Shown: positions 33,161 to 45,040, numbered from the stretch's first letter. The stretch: DNA of 64,000 nt from Euptelea pleiosperma (GCA_035048495.1 CM068553.1:1867259-1931258), one strand, 5' to 3'. The notes: generated by a model not told the origin, from the sequence alone. Numbers and translations are program-made.

Positions 33161-36010
33161 ATGGAGAACAATCAACAATCATTCTGGCAATTCAGCGACC
33201 AGCTTCGTCTTCAATCATCGAACTTTGCTAATCTCTCAATCAACGACACCATCTGGGGGAACTCTTTTACTGCAAAGAGGCCTGAAGAGAGGAGGAATTT
33301 CGATATCAGAGTTGGTGGTGAGACCACTTCTTCTAATTATAATAAGGGTGGTATCAACCCAAAGGGGTCTGATTTTAATGGGTTCAATGATGGTTGGAAG
33401 ATTGGAAGCAGTATCGGTCCTATCGGAGGATCCCAGAAGAACGTTAACGTTAACGTTAATGGGGTCTTCAACAAAGGAGTTTATTCGAATATTCCTGGAA
33501 ATATCAAGAACCATAAGAACAACAACAACAACAACAACAACACCAACAAAAAGAACGAGAATGACCATGAAGGAAAAGTTGGGAAGAAAAACAGCAGCAG
33601 CAGCAACAACAACAGCAACAGTAAGAACAGTGTTGATAAGAGATTCAAGACTCTTCCTCCATCAGAATCTCTTCCTCGGAACGAAACAGTTGGTGGGTAT
33701 ATCTTTGTCTGCAACAACGATACCATGCAAGAGAACTTGAAGAGACAGCTCTTTGGTATGTTCTTAGATTTCTTTTTCTCTTTCTCTCTCCTTATTTGAT
33801 TATTTGTTGGACGGTTTGGATTGATGCGTATGCATGGATTGGCGTGTTTGATTTATCAAATCTTCATTTAATTTGGTTTTTGACTCTGTAATTTTTAATT
33901 TTGATTTTCAGGTCTCCCACCAAGATACAGGGATTCAGTGAGAGCAATAACACCAGGATTGCCTCTTTTCCTCTACAACTACTCCACCCACCAACTCCAT
34001 GGAATTTTTGAGGTTTGTGATTTTTTTTTTTTTTTTTTTTACTTTGTTTACCTCCCTCTTTAATTAGCCGAATTTGACATGCCTCCTTAGATTCAACAAA
34101 TTAGACTTGACTCCCTTGACTATTGACCTTGACCGACTAAGAAACGTTAACTTGTCACACAGATATTAAAGACTATTTCTGGGTCTATTTGTCCTCTGAA
34201 TTTTCTGGTCACGGTGTTAGATATCTGAGTAGATCAATGGCTGTCAAAAAAATCGAGGGTTCAAGATTATATGAATGAAAACTCAAGGGAGTTTCATTAA
34301 TTTAAAAGATTTAACAAGGGGGTCTTACAAAAAGACCCTTTAAAAATGGTTATAATGGTGACGCTCCCTTGTTTTTTTTGCTATTTAATGCTAAATAGGT
34401 CGTGATTAACATCGAATAAAAAGGGTAGTTGTGTCATTTCAAGTTAGATTTGGTCAAAATCAATGGTAAAGAGGCAAGTCAAGTTAGATTTGGCCAAAAT
34501 CAATGGTAATAAGGCAAGGCTAAATTTTTGAGTCCGGGGAGGCACGTCCAATTTGGGTAACTAATAAGGGAGGTAAGTAGAAGAAAAAGTTTTATTATTA
34601 ATTATTAGGGTATTTTAGGAACACCCCCTGAAATTTGAAAGTAATTAGTAATATACCCCCTTGTACTTTCAAGTTTTAAGATAATTCCAACCTAGTTTAA
34701 CGGTGGTTGACTTTAGTTAAAATGGACTTGAATCACACTCGATCCATTAGGATTGTACTTGCAATACTATAGTACTTTCATAGGTGCATTAACAGGCACA
34801 TAATGATGTATATCAGTTCTAACGTTAGTCAAATGATTGTTAAACTCAGTCAAGGGGTATTCCTAAAGTTTGAAAGTATAAGGGGGTATTACTAATTACT
34901 ATCAAATTCAAAGGAGGTGGTACTAAAATGCCTTATTATTATGTCTTAATTTCAGAGATATTCAAAAAGTTCTTTTATGGCTTATACCTTATTTACCTTA
35001 ATGTGTAATGTTCTGTTTAGGCTGCCAGTTTTGGGGGAACAAACATTGATCCGACCGCTTGGGAGGACAAAAAAAGTGCGGGCGAATCACGTTTTCCTGC
35101 TCAGGTACTGCAAAACTCTCTCCCTACAATTGTTTTAAAATTGTTATTTTCATTTGGGTATTTAATTTCGATAAAATTTTCGAGTGAGATGAATAACAAT
35201 TCAGGAAGATCCAAATAAACCTTTTGACTCTTCAAATTTCATTGTAGTTTGTCTTAAAAAACAAGATGTTTGTAATTTCAAGTACTTGACCATGGCCTGG
35301 TATTGTGCTGATAGCACCTATTCCTTGGCGAGGATGGTCTCTCTATGGTGAGGAGATCGTTGTCACAAAAATTGAAATCATTCTGATATTCGTAGCCTAG
35401 TTTACAAGTTGTAGAATTATGGACCTTCTATTTTAACTGTTTAATTTACTTGAAAACCCATCAAGAAAACCACATTTGATGGGGTTAGAAATTCCAGAAT
35501 GGGGCTGATTTTTAAAATTGTGATTTGTATGGGTGAAGAGATCATCCTCACCAAAAATCAGTCATTGACAAGGAAGTGTTATTTTATAGCCTTAACATAC
35601 ATACTTGGATTGTTGTGTTATTTTGTAGCTATCTTCAATTGTAACTGATCAATTGTTGTGGGTGTAGGTACAAGTTGCTACCCGGAAAATTTGCGAGCCA
35701 CTTGAGGAGGACTCGTTCAGGCCTATCCTTCATCACTACGACGGCCCCAAATTCCGGCTAGAACTCAATATACCAGAGGTATTTTCACTTTTAAATCAGA
35801 ATACCCATATGTCTGTTCCCTGAAAAAACATTTGTATTCTTATCCTTGGTTTAAAAAAGGGCCGTTATAACAAAATTAGAAATTAACGGCCGTTATAATG
35901 AAAATAATGACCCCTTTTAAACCTTGTTCTTATCTAACAACCTATGTGTTTTGTTCTTGTTTTTACAGGCACTAGCACTCTTGGATATATTTGGAGAGAA
36001 CAACCCGTAA
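33161..36010 (+). CDS. Asn-rich DCD-domain protein (NRP type)
   Basis: DCD (development and cell death) proteins of the N-rich protein type act in stress-induced programmed cell death in plants. Five coding exons: 33161-33755, 33912-34012, 35021-35104, 35668-35778 and 35969-36010. They sum to 933 nt, 310 residues plus stop, with matching phases and GT-AG introns. The N-terminal half is low complexity, with Asn runs (about residues 120-127) encoded by an AAC microsatellite, and Ser/Asn tracts. The DCD domain begins at about residue 177 (VGGYIFVCNNDTMQENLKRQ), continues with LFGLPPRYRDSVRAITPGLP, LFLYNYSTHQLHGIFEA and FPAQVQVATRKICEPL, and ends FRLELNIPEALALLDIF. Introns 2 and 4 contain MITEs. 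The overlapping 211-codon frame at 33105 is a shadow. Splice sites were chosen by eye. Confidence 0.93.
34618..34932. mobile_element. MITE in NRP intron 2 (GGGTATTTTAG family)
   Basis: The ends are GGGTATTTTAGGAACACCCC and the inverse …GGTGGTACTAAAATGCC. Flanking 9-mers TAATTATTA and TTATTATTA match at 8 of 9. The inner arms share CCCCCTTGTACTTTCAAG and its inverse. A second copy lies at 53327-53614. Confidence 0.7.
35845..35926. mobile_element. 82-bp hAT-like mini-MITE in NRP intron 4
   Basis: Only the two ends of the CAAGGTTTAAA family remain: CTTGGTTTAAAAAAGGGCCG and TTTTAAACCTTG, with a perfect 8-bp TSD TTCTTATC (35837-35844, 35927-35934). The intact TSD shows it inserted as this short form or was shortened internally after insertion. 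Confidence 0.8.
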
Positions 36011-36499
36011 AGGAAGCTAGATGATGGCAGATACTGTAGCCACACCTGAACACACGTACAACTTTGTGAAGAAAATAGAAAGATGAGAGGAAGCTTTAAA
36101 CAAGATTAGGGTTTGCAGAGAGCTTGGAGAGGCAAATGGTGGGAAGATTGTCTTACCCCATAAAATAGAAGTTTCCCAACACTTAGAAAACACAAAGGAA
36201 GCTTCTTATCTGTATATAGCTTTTTAAGGGAGTCTTTTTAAGTCTGCCTCATATCCTTCCTCCTTTTGTGCTAGTATAATTATATTGTATCATATATTAT
36301 GAGTTGGAAATTCTTCCAGGATTTTAAGATGTGTGTCTGTGTGACTGGCTGCTTTATATGATGTTACCATGACCCACCAAGTCAGCCAACCACTCCATTT
36401 ACTTGAACTCAATCCGATGGTGCTGCTTTATCCGATTGGCGATCTAAGGGGTGGTCATTCTCCCTTTAGCTATAGGTTAAAAGGGTATTTTCGGAAGGG

Positions 36500-36690
36500 T
36501 CGTGATGTAACAAGGCATGGATTGGATGTTGAATCCACCCTTTGGTAGACATTCATACCAAAAATCAGCTTGTTTGATGATTTTTAGCCGTTGGATTTAG
36601 TATCTAAAAGATTTGTTGAATTCAACTGTTAAAATCATGCCTTAAAAAAAGTACTAAAATTAATGGATAGAGATTACCAATCAGGGTACT
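36500..36690. mobile_element. Foldback MITE fragment, second family
   Basis: GACATTCATACCAAAAATCAGCTTGTTTGATG at the left and AATTAATGGATAGAGATTACCAATCAGGG at the right are the family arms; close kin of the copy at 59878-60140 (which has ACATTCATGCCAAAAATTAGC). The right end is missing. Confidence 0.5.
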
Positions 36691-38749
36691 GAGGGAGGGC
36701 AACTGCCCGGGTTAAGAAGCATAGAGAATCCATGCGAATGCCACACTCACATGCAAGGTTTTGAGGGACGGCCTGAATCTAGACCGTCTATGAAACACAT
36801 CTTATAGGCGTAGTGAGCTATTATGTTCTTCTATATGGACGGTGTAGATCGGGTTAGCCCAAATAATTAACCCAGTATTACTATACTCCTAATCAAATAA
36901 TACTAGTTGGTATACGGATGTTAAGGCCTGGGCTTGTAGTAGGACCCTGGCTGGGGGCCTTTTCTCACCAATGGGCCTTAGGCGACCGCCTTAGTGGCCT
37001 TAAGGTAGAGACACCCCTAATACTGTGTATTTCATTCTATCTTTACCCAAGATTGGATTGCACCACACATATCAATCTCAAAGGATATTTGAAATGGTCC
37101 ATTATAAACAGTATAATGATCCCTTAACATTACTGTTATTAGGGCAGGTTGGTCGGGTGTGGTCAACTCGAGTCCAACCACATCTTCAAGGTTGTGAGCC
37201 CAGACCCAACCCAACCTGAGGTCGGGATTAGAATTTCCAACCTGAGCCCAACCCGATCGGGTTAGTTGGGTTGGCCGAGTTGGTAAATCACTCAATTTTT
37301 TAATTTTTATTCTAGAAAATGTTAGTAAAATTTTTATATTAATTTTCAATACATATAATAATTTTTCATTCATCATCTTTACAAACATAAACCACACTAA
37401 AATTAGGTTAGAAAACATAAAACACATTAACAAAATGTATACATTTATATTTGCAGTGGTGTACTATCAGAGTCGGGTTCGGTCAGGTTACCAATGTTCT
37501 AGCCCGAGTCTAACCCAATTTTGATCAGGTTGTCAAAATTCAGGCCCGAGCCCCCAAGTATTTAAGGAGCCAACCCAACCCGAGCCCAACGTCAGGCTAA
37601 GCCCAAATAAATGGTCTATATCAATAACACCTACTTTTCTTTTCTTTTTTGATAAAGATCAACACCTACATTGGTTGTGAATGGGTGAATCATGTTAGTC
37701 ACCTTTTTAAAAAGCTCCAACCCTATCATCAACTAATCTATATTGTAGGTATAGCTTACGTCGCAAGAAGTGTTTGCCGAGAAATGTTTTTTTTTTTAAA
37801 AGTGATTAGAACTGAAAGGTTGGAATTTAGTGTTTTAAAATAATTTTATTTTGTGGTTAGACTTTTGGTAGATTTCTCTTATTGTCTTAGTCACTCATAG
37901 ACCCATATTGATGTCTAGCAACTTGGAAGTAGTCTAAGAGACAAGTGTGTTGGAATTTTCTAGAACAAGAGGCTTTTGGTGTTCCCTAATGTGCCTTGCT
38001 AACCAAGTAAACAAATGGTATTCTCCATGTGAACATTGATATTTTCCGTAAGGTTTCTAGACACTTCTTATATAGAATTGCATAAAGAAGAGAAAATTGA
38101 AGATCTATGTAAAATTAATGGGCCTAGTTGTTATACACCCACTAAGGCATCATTTAAGAGTTACGAGACTCTTGGGCTGCCTATAAGTGGTCTATAAAAT
38201 GTCACCAAGGTGTCAAAATGGACATCACTTAAGATATTATTGTAATACCCTAAACTTTTTCAGGGCATTTTAGAAATTTAAATTATTATTTTATTATATT
38301 AATGATATTTTGTTATTAAATATTAATGTTTGGTTGCATTTTGTTTGAGTTAAAATTAGTAAGGTAAGCCTTTAAGGCCAATTTATAGACTTTTAAGCTT
38401 AAAAATAACCTTAATTAAGGTTCAATTAGTCGGGTGCTTTAGTAGGCCAGATACCCACAGTTTCAAAAATAAAAATAAAAAATTATAAAAGATTTCTTTT
38501 AAAATCAAATAATTCCATCGAATTGAGTATAGTTGTATGTGCCATGAACAATGGTATCTTCAGTTATAGCCCCGTTGCTACCACTAACTTGGACCGAAAG
38601 TCTACATTAATTCACCTTTGAGTTATTAATCTCATTAAAAATGAACTTACCAAACAATGACAACAGCTTATAGTTAGAAGATCTTAGATAAAAGAAAGAA
38701 AGAAACAAACACGATTGATCTTTTCCTTGATTATCAAGAAACAAACAAA

Positions 38750-39095
38750 TCCATTTTTGACCCTCATTTTTACACTCATTTTGGCGTACCCACATAGAAG
38801 ATGAATCAATAGCTAATTTTTAGAGGGGATGATCTCCTCACCATATAGATCACTCCCAACAAAAAATCAGCTCATTCTGAAATTTCTAACCCCATCAAAT
38901 GTGGTTTTCAAGTTACACTATAAAAATCGACGGTCCATAATTCTTATGCTTCTAAACCAATCTATGAGTATCAGAATGATTTGAATTTTTGTGAGGATGA
39001 TCTCTTCACCATAGAGAACATCCCCACCAAAAATCATCTATGTGGGTACGCCAAAATGGGTGTCAAAATGGGGGTAAAAAATGGGTGTACCCCGA
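38750..39095. repeat. Inverted-repeat element, nested arms
   Basis: The outer arms are ACACTCATTTTGGCGTACCC (about 38772) and the inverse GGGTACGCCAAAATGGGTGT (about 39044). Inside them a second inverted pair, GATGATCTCCTCACCATATAG and CTATGGTGAAGAGATCATCC-like wording, surrounds a 230-bp loop. It is probably a foldback MITE nested in another. Confidence 0.6.
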
Positions 39096-40671
39096 GCCCA
39101 ACCCTTTGAAAAAATCGTAGCTGCAATTCATTTGAATAAACATGGGGATTCATTTCAGATGTATACAAAAGGAGTGGACAAAGTGAATATAGCTTACAAA
39201 GAGACCGATTTGAAGCATTGGACATGAATGAATCCAAAATCCAATTTGAAATATTGGTCGAGGATTTTGGTTTTAGTGTAAGAAGTGCGAAGAAACGACG
39301 TAATCTTGATGAGTTTGATACGGTGCTAGAGAACGATGGTTCCAAGGTTAATACGTATTATGAAAGAACTAAAATATTTGCTTATTATGGGGGTGTTTGG
39401 CTTTTGCTATTAATCTATTAAAAAATTTGACTTTTTTAAGCAAAATAATCCACATTTTTCAAACAATTGGGCTTCACTTTGTTTCCACCCGCTTAAACGA
39501 CTTTTTAGCAGTGCTGTAAGACTTGGAATGGACCGGCCGGTGTTGAACCAACAAAAATTAGTTTTTAAACCTACTGATAAAAAATTAGCTTGATTGATAA
39601 TTTTTAGCCGTTGGTTTTGGATATCTTAAATAATGTTGAATCACATGGTAAAAATCAGCCTAGGAGAAGACTCTAATCTTACGGCTAGAAATCACTAATC
39701 AAGCTAGTTTAACTCGTAATTATAAACTATAAGCTGTAAGCTCGGGTTAAGCTTACAAATACCGAGGCTCCTCTTCAATTATGTTTGCAGCGGGAATTTT
39801 GAAACAGCGATTGTGCTCCACTGATCATGCACCATATATACCCATGGTTATTTTTTAAAAGTCTTTCTAAAACTAAAGCCTAAACCATGGCTATATGTGG
39901 CGTCTTATCATTGGAGCAGGATCGTTGCTTCAAAAATTCCGCTGCTTCAAAAATTCTCTTCACATATACCCATGGTTACTTTTTAAAACAAATCCTAAAC
40001 CCAAGTATATGTGGTGCGTGATCATTGGGTGCATGATTGTGCACCTAGAGAAGGTGATACAAACTGGTGTATGTTAGGATATTTACTAGGCCCCAAGCCA
40101 CCATTCCTCCCGAAAAGATATCTTGTCAGGAGATGGCAAACTTTAGCTTTTATATCACGATCGACGTCATACCCTGCGGGGCTCCACGATTTGATCCCTT
40201 GACCCCCAACGGCGATTGACCTCGCACCCGCAGGCCCATTCCGCGATTCGATCCTACGAGCCTTTAACTCTAACGGCGATCGACCTCGCACCTACGGACC
40301 CATACCGCACCCTTATGGAGGGGCAATATTTAACCCAACAGTGTAAGTCCCAACGGGTGAGACTTGTGACCACAGCCCATCATTGTGTATTGGTTTAGGG
40401 GTAATGATATATGGTACGGGCCCATGGACATTATCATGGTACATGATGGTATTGTTGTGTCATCGGCCAAAATTGTATAATTTAGTTTTAATTTTTAACA
40501 AGGGGTACTTGTCAGACATTGAAGCTCCCCCGCAAATATTTCCCGTAAATCCAGTACACTTAGACCAATGAAAATTGAACACCACCATGCACCGTGACAA
40601 CATCCATGGACCACAGACCATATGATCATTACTTTTGATATAGATTTGCTTCAACTCATATGTAATTGGGT

Positions 40672-41029
40672 GAATAAAACTTACCTAACTGGGGGTTTTA
40701 GTGACCATCGCCCACAATATGAGCCACTTGGCACATGTTTAGAGGACACTGATTATATGGATGTTTGGCCAATCCCTAAATGAACTTACAAACCAAAACT
40801 CATCCTGATTATTTCTATGTTGGATTGGAGTCATTTTCAGGGGTTGATTTTAACTGTTCGAATTTGAGCATTATTTGGGGTACAAGATCGAAAGGTTTGG
40901 AATCACTAATTAGGCTGATTTTTAATTTGTAAGTCCACCTATGGATTGGCCAAACATCCCAACAGTTCCTGTCACTAAACATGTACCATGTGGCTGAACT
41001 GACCGTCGCTTGTCTGGTGAGTTTTACTC
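40672..41029. mobile_element. Mutator-like foldback MITE
   Basis: GAATAAAACTTACC at the left mirrors GGTGAGTTTTACTC at the right. Flanking 9-mers GTAATTGGG and GCAATTCGG match at 7 of 9. Its counterpart in the duplicated segment is 42678-43065. Confidence 0.65.
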
Positions 41030-41055
41030 GGCAATTCGGCCCTCAACTGACTTGG

Positions 41056-41460
41056 CCGGAGTAGAACTTTTATGATAGTGAACAGTGATGAAGGCTGACG
41101 ACAGCGTGCAATATGAACCAAGGAATCTTGCTATGTGGCACACTCTTAGTGGATGATGACCATATGGATGTTTGGCCAATCACTAGGTGGACCTATAAAC
41201 CAAAAATAAACATGATCAGTGATTTCTAAGCGTTGTATTGAAGCTATTTTCATGGGTTGATTTTAACCAAAGGAATTTGAGCATTATTGAGCGTTGTTTG
41301 GGTTCAAAGATCCGAAGATTGTAAATCACTAATCAGGCTGATTCTTGGTTTGCAGGTCCGAGGGACTGGCCAAACATCCATACTGTCAGCACCCTCTAAC
41401 AATGTGGCACGTGGCTCGAATTGTGGGTTGTGCTTCCGTCACAACGCGCCATGTGGATGT
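41056..41460. mobile_element. Mutator-like foldback MITE
   Basis: GAGTAAAACTTTTATGATAG at the left; the right arm ends around GGCTCGAATTGTGGGTTGTG. The inner arms carry GACCATATGGATGTTTGGCC and GGCCAAACATCCATACTGTC. Confidence 0.6.
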
Positions 41461-41492
41461 TTGGAGAAAATTTTTGAAGCAGTGAAGCAGTG

Positions 41493-41750
41493 GCCTGAGA
41501 GCAAGACTTGCAAGACCACCCTTGGCCACCTACAATATAAGCCACGTGGCAATTTATTAGAGGACACTGACGGTATAGATGTTTGACCAATCTGTAAGTG
41601 GACCTACAAACCAAAAATCAGCCTGATTAGTGATTTCAAACCGTTGGATCTTTATACGGAAATAATGTTAAATAATGCTCAAATTCCTACAGTTAAAATC
41701 AACCAACGAAAATGACTTCAAAAAGCTTAGAAATCACTGATGACTGATGA
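41493..41750. mobile_element. Mutator-like foldback MITE, right arm lost
   Basis: GAGCAAGACTTGCAAGACCACC at the left is the same terminus as the complete copy at 1328. The element breaks off around 41750 after a small local duplication of CTCTATACGGAAATAATGTT / TTTATACGGAAATAATGTT. Confidence 0.6.
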
Positions 41751-42044
41751 CTCTATACGGAAATAATGTTTACTCACCGACTTGTACTCTCACGCGGAAT
41801 TCACCTGGGACCAAAAAAATAAAAAACGATGCACCGCAATCTCGCCACGAGAAATGGCGAAATTATCGTTACGAGAACGAATAATATTCTCCCTGTATAA
41901 TTGGCCCCCATGTTCCTTTCCAAAATGTCTGACACGTACCCAATCTTTTAACCAAAGGTTAGAAATCACTAATCAAGCTGATTTTTTGTGTACCGATCCA
42001 CTGAGGGACTGGTCAAACATCCGTACGGTCATCGTCCTCTAATA

Positions 42045-42180
42045 GTATGCCACGTGGCTCGTATTGAGTGCTGTGACCGGCTTCCGTCACAACATCTTGT
42101 GACACAAGTTTTAGTCGTCGTGTCACAAGATGTTGTGACGGATGCAGGTCACAGCACTCAATACGAGCCACGTGGCATAC
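42045..42180. repeat. Near-perfect palindrome, arms about 60 bp
   Basis: The left arm runs GTATGCCACGTGGCTCGTAT… to …CATCTTGTGACAC (42045-42105) and the right arm is its inverse, GTGTCACAAGATG… to …CCACGTGGCATAC (42119-42180), around a short AAGTTTTAGTCGTC centre. It forms where the right end of one MITE (41955 on) meets the left end of the next. Confidence 0.85.
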
Positions 42181-42501
42181 GATCAGAAGTCGCTGACGGT
42201 ATAGATGTTTGGCCAGTCCGGTGGACCTACAAACCAAAAATCAGCCTGATTAGTGATTTACAACCTTTGAATTTTTGCACCCAAATAACGGTCAATACTG
42301 CTCAAATTCCAACCGTTAAAATCAACCCGTGAAAATAACTTCAATGGAGTCGGTTAGAAATCACTAATCAAGCTGAGTTTTTGTGTACAGTTCCATCGAG
42401 GGACCGGCTAAATATCCATACGGTCATCGTCCTCTAATAGTATGCCACGTGGCTCGTATTGAATGCTGCTGTCACAACATCTTGTGACACAAGTTTTACT
42501 C
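42119..42501. mobile_element. Mutator-like foldback MITE
   Basis: GTGTCACAAGATGTTGTGAC at the left mirrors TCACAACATCTTGTGACAC at the right, ending AAGTTTTACTC. Inner arms: GACGGTATAGATGTTTGGCC and GGCTAAATATCCATACGGTC. Both arms carry GCCACGTGGC. Confidence 0.7.
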
Positions 42502-42677
42502 TCCACAAGGTGTACTTGTCAGACATTTTGGAAGGGGACCCGCCAATGAAATTTTACCCGTACACTTAGACCAATGAAAATTTAACACCACCATGCACCA
42601 TGACAACGTCCATGGACCCCAGACCATATGATCGTTACTTTTTATATAATTTTGCATTAATTGATGTGTAATTCTTT

Positions 42678-43065
42678 GAGTAAAACTTGTCTACCTGGCG
42701 CTTAGTGACTGTCGCCCACAATACAAGCCATGTGGCACATGTTTAAAGGACACTGACCGATGGATGTTTGGCCAATATCTCTAGATGGACCTACAAATCA
42801 AGAATCAACCTGATTATTGATTTCTATGCGTTTGATTGGAGTCATTTTCAGGGGTTGATTTTAACCTTGCCAATTTGAGCATTACTTGGGGAACAAGATC
42901 GAAAGGTTTAAAATCACTAATCAGGCTGATTTTTAGTTTGTAGGTTCACCTATGGATTGGTCAAAATCCATTCCGTTAGTGTCATCTAAACATATATGTG
43001 ACACGTGGCTCATTTTATTGGCGTTCAGGACTTCATTGACAGTCGCTGTCAGGCGAGTTTTACTC
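42678..43065. mobile_element. Mutator-like foldback MITE
   Basis: GAGTAAAACTTGTCTACC at the left, CAGGCGAGTTTTACTC at the right. Flanks TAATTCTTT and TAATTCGGT match at 7 of 9 if the right TSD starts one base out. The duplicate of the copy at 40672. Confidence 0.65.
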
Positions 43066-43189
43066 ATAATTCGGTCCTCAATCAACCTGGAGTAAAACTT
43101 TGACGACAGCGCCCCGAGGCCGATGACAACGTGCAATTTGAACCATGTGGCACCGTCTTAGAAGATTCTGACCATATGCGGGGGAGGAG

Positions 43190-43430
43190 CCAGGAGGGGG
43201 TTGCCCACCCATTGACCGCATGAATGTTTAGCCCACCCCTTTGGTGGATATACACACCCAATATCACTTAGATATGTAGTCTCTAGCCATTATAATTTAG
43301 TAATTTTAAAGGCGTGATTCTAGCCGTTGGATTCAAAAAACTAAATCTGACAGCTAAAACTCATCAATCACAGCCAATTTTGGGTATGATGTCTACAAAG
43401 GGCTAAACATCCATGCGGTCAGTGGTCCCA
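43190..43430. mobile_element. Foldback MITE, second family, inserted in the block
   Basis: CACCCATTGACCGCATGAATG at the left and GGGCTAAACATCCATGCGGTC at the right are inverse, with TGATTCTAGCCGTTGGATTC between. It separates the left and right parts of a Mutator-like copy that starts GAGTAAAAC at 43090. Confidence 0.55.
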
Positions 43431-43445
43431 TCTGCCTCATTTTGA

Positions 43446-44098
43446 CGAGTAAACCTTTGATGACACCTGCAACACAAGCAATATGAGCCATGTGGCACAT
43501 TCTTAAGTGAACACTCACTGCATGGAAGTTTGGCCAATCACTAGGTGGACCTACAACCCAAAAATCAGTCTGATTAGTGATTTGCTCAAATTCCTACAGT
43601 TAAAATCAACCCATGAAAATAACTTCAATCAAAGCTTAGAAATTAACGATCAAGTTTATTTTTGGTTTGTAGGTCCACCTAGTGATTGGCCAAACGTCCA
43701 TACGACGTCCTCTTAAAAATGTGCCACTGTTCGCTCACACCGAACACCATGCTGTGAGCGAAGCCGATCACAGCCAACAATACGAGCTACGTAGCACACT
43801 CTTAGAGGGCGCTGACCATATGGATGTTTGGCCCACCATCACTAGGTGGACCTACAAACCAAACAAAAACTTAATCAGTGATTTCTTAGCGATGGATTGA
43901 GGTTATTTTCAGGGGTTGATTTTAACGAATTTGAGATTATTGAGCGTTATTATTTGGGTACAAAGATCCAAAGGTTGTAAATCCAAAGGCTGATTTTTGG
44001 TTTGCAGGTCCACCGAGGCACTGGCCAAACCTCCATACGGTCAGCACCCTCCAAGAGTATGCCACGTAGCTCGGCTTCGCTCATGCATTTACTCGAAG
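43446..44098. mobile_element. Two adjacent Mutator-like foldback MITEs
   Basis: The first (about 43446-43735) starts GAGTAAACCTTTGATGAC and its right arm ends near GTGCCACTGTTCG. The second (about 43740-44098) starts CACCATGCTGTGAGCG and ends near GCCACGTAGCTCGGC. Both contain the ATCAGTCTGATTAGTG / CTGATTTTTGGTTTGCAG style arms. Confidence 0.55.
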
Positions 44099-44534
44099 CA
44101 TCATTAGTGATGACAGCCTACAGCCCAAAAATCGTCAAAAGTTTTACTCACCGACCTATATACTCTCTACGCGGAATTCACCTGGGGCAAAAGAAAAAAA
44201 AAAACACGATGCACCGCGTGTTTCAAATCACGCAATTACGCCACGAGAAATGGCGAAATTATCGTTACGAGAACAAATAATATTCACCCGATATTGGCAA
44301 GAGAATTAAAAAAAGTCGGCAAGTTTAGCCACCGCGTGGGTGTGAGACGGATTGAGAAGGACGTGGCCTTAATCCCAACTTTCAAAACTCTAAATTCTAA
44401 TCACACGCTCAACACGTTATATTTAAAATTGGTTTATTTAATGTGGTTCACGTTTTTATCCTCCACCCCCACCTCTTCATCTTCACCCATCACGTGCCCC
44501 TTACACGCTTCACTAGTTGGGAGTCTTCTGGAAG

Positions 44535-44780
44535 TCATCCCCCTCCCAAAATGTCAAGTGGACCACTCTTTTGAGCCCACTGACCTCATTCCTGTTGTGG
44601 GCCCATGCACCAAAAATCAGATTGATTAGTGATCACTAGTAGTTGGATTTTAGCACCCAGAAAAAGAAAATCTAAAAATCCAATGACCAGAAATCACCCC
44701 GTTAAAATGCTCAAATCAAACAGGTAGAGATAACTAATTAAGCTGATTTTTGGTGCGGAGATCCAACAAGAATTTATTGA
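44535..44780. mobile_element. Foldback MITE, second family
   Basis: CCCACTGACCTCATTCCTGTTGTGG and CACCAAAAATCAGATTG at the left; AAGCTGATTTTTGGTGCGGAG at the right. Related to 7973 and 53715. No clear TSD. Confidence 0.5.
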
Positions 44781-44924
44781 ATGCCTCTTTAATATTCAGC
44801 CACTCGACATACTCATTCTTCTTTTCGAAATAGTTCATTGATAATCGCTTAATTACTTACCATGCCAATATTTTCATATTTTCAAAATAGTTCCTTAATA
44901 ATAACTTAATAAAGAAAGTATCAG

Positions 44925-45040
44925 TTTGCTCTGATGGTAAAGTTCATGGTTGATGATACCATAGACCTGGGTTCAAAACCCACTTTCGCCGAGTCACCGA
45001 TCTCTACAAAACATGCTTACCTCACAAAAAAATAATCAGA
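44925..45040 (+). mobile_element. tRNA-derived SINE
   Basis: The head resembles a tRNA gene: an A-box-like GCTCTGATGGTAAAG (44929-44943) and a B box GGTTCAAAACC (44971-44981), 30-odd bases apart, followed by a body CGCCGAGTCACCGATCTC and an A-rich stretch CACAAAAAAATAATC. It is not a tRNA because no anticodon arm or acceptor stem pairs. A minus-strand relative lies at 29821-29900. Confidence 0.7.

Larger units (their letters stand above)
36011..40495. other. Intergenic, repeats only
   Basis: After the NRP 3' UTR no gene is recognisable. The stretch holds a foldback MITE at 36500-36690 (ACCAAAAATCAGCTTG and its partner), GGGTTGGG-type repeat wording at 37140-37620, an AT-rich desert to 38750, an inverted-repeat element at 38750-39095, a MITE fragment at 39545-39710 and a direct repeat of ATATACCCATGGTTA…TTTTAAAA (39835 and 39965). 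Short open frames match nothing known. Confidence 0.4.
40496..44290. repeat. MITE-dense block with internal segmental duplication
   Basis: Nearly all of this block is made of Mutator-like foldback MITEs and their halves. Two segments are direct duplicates: 40505-41890 and 42512-44285 share, in the same order, GTACTTGTCAGACATT, CACTTAGACCAATGAAAATT, CATGCACC[AG]TGACAAC, a MITE, a second MITE, and finally GAGAAATGGCGAAATTATCG. The offset grows from about 2.0 kb to about 2.4 kb because of later insertions. No gene is present. Confidence 0.75.

Noticed and set aside
33105..33740. A 211-codon plus-strand frame overlapping the NRP gene
   Set aside because: It is the +1 shadow of the real exon 1; the Asn repeat becomes Thr/Thr-like runs, and only the 33161 frame splices into a DCD domain.
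44928..44990. Possible second tRNA gene
   Set aside because: Pol III boxes are present, but acceptor and anticodon stems do not pair; a SINE head explains it better.
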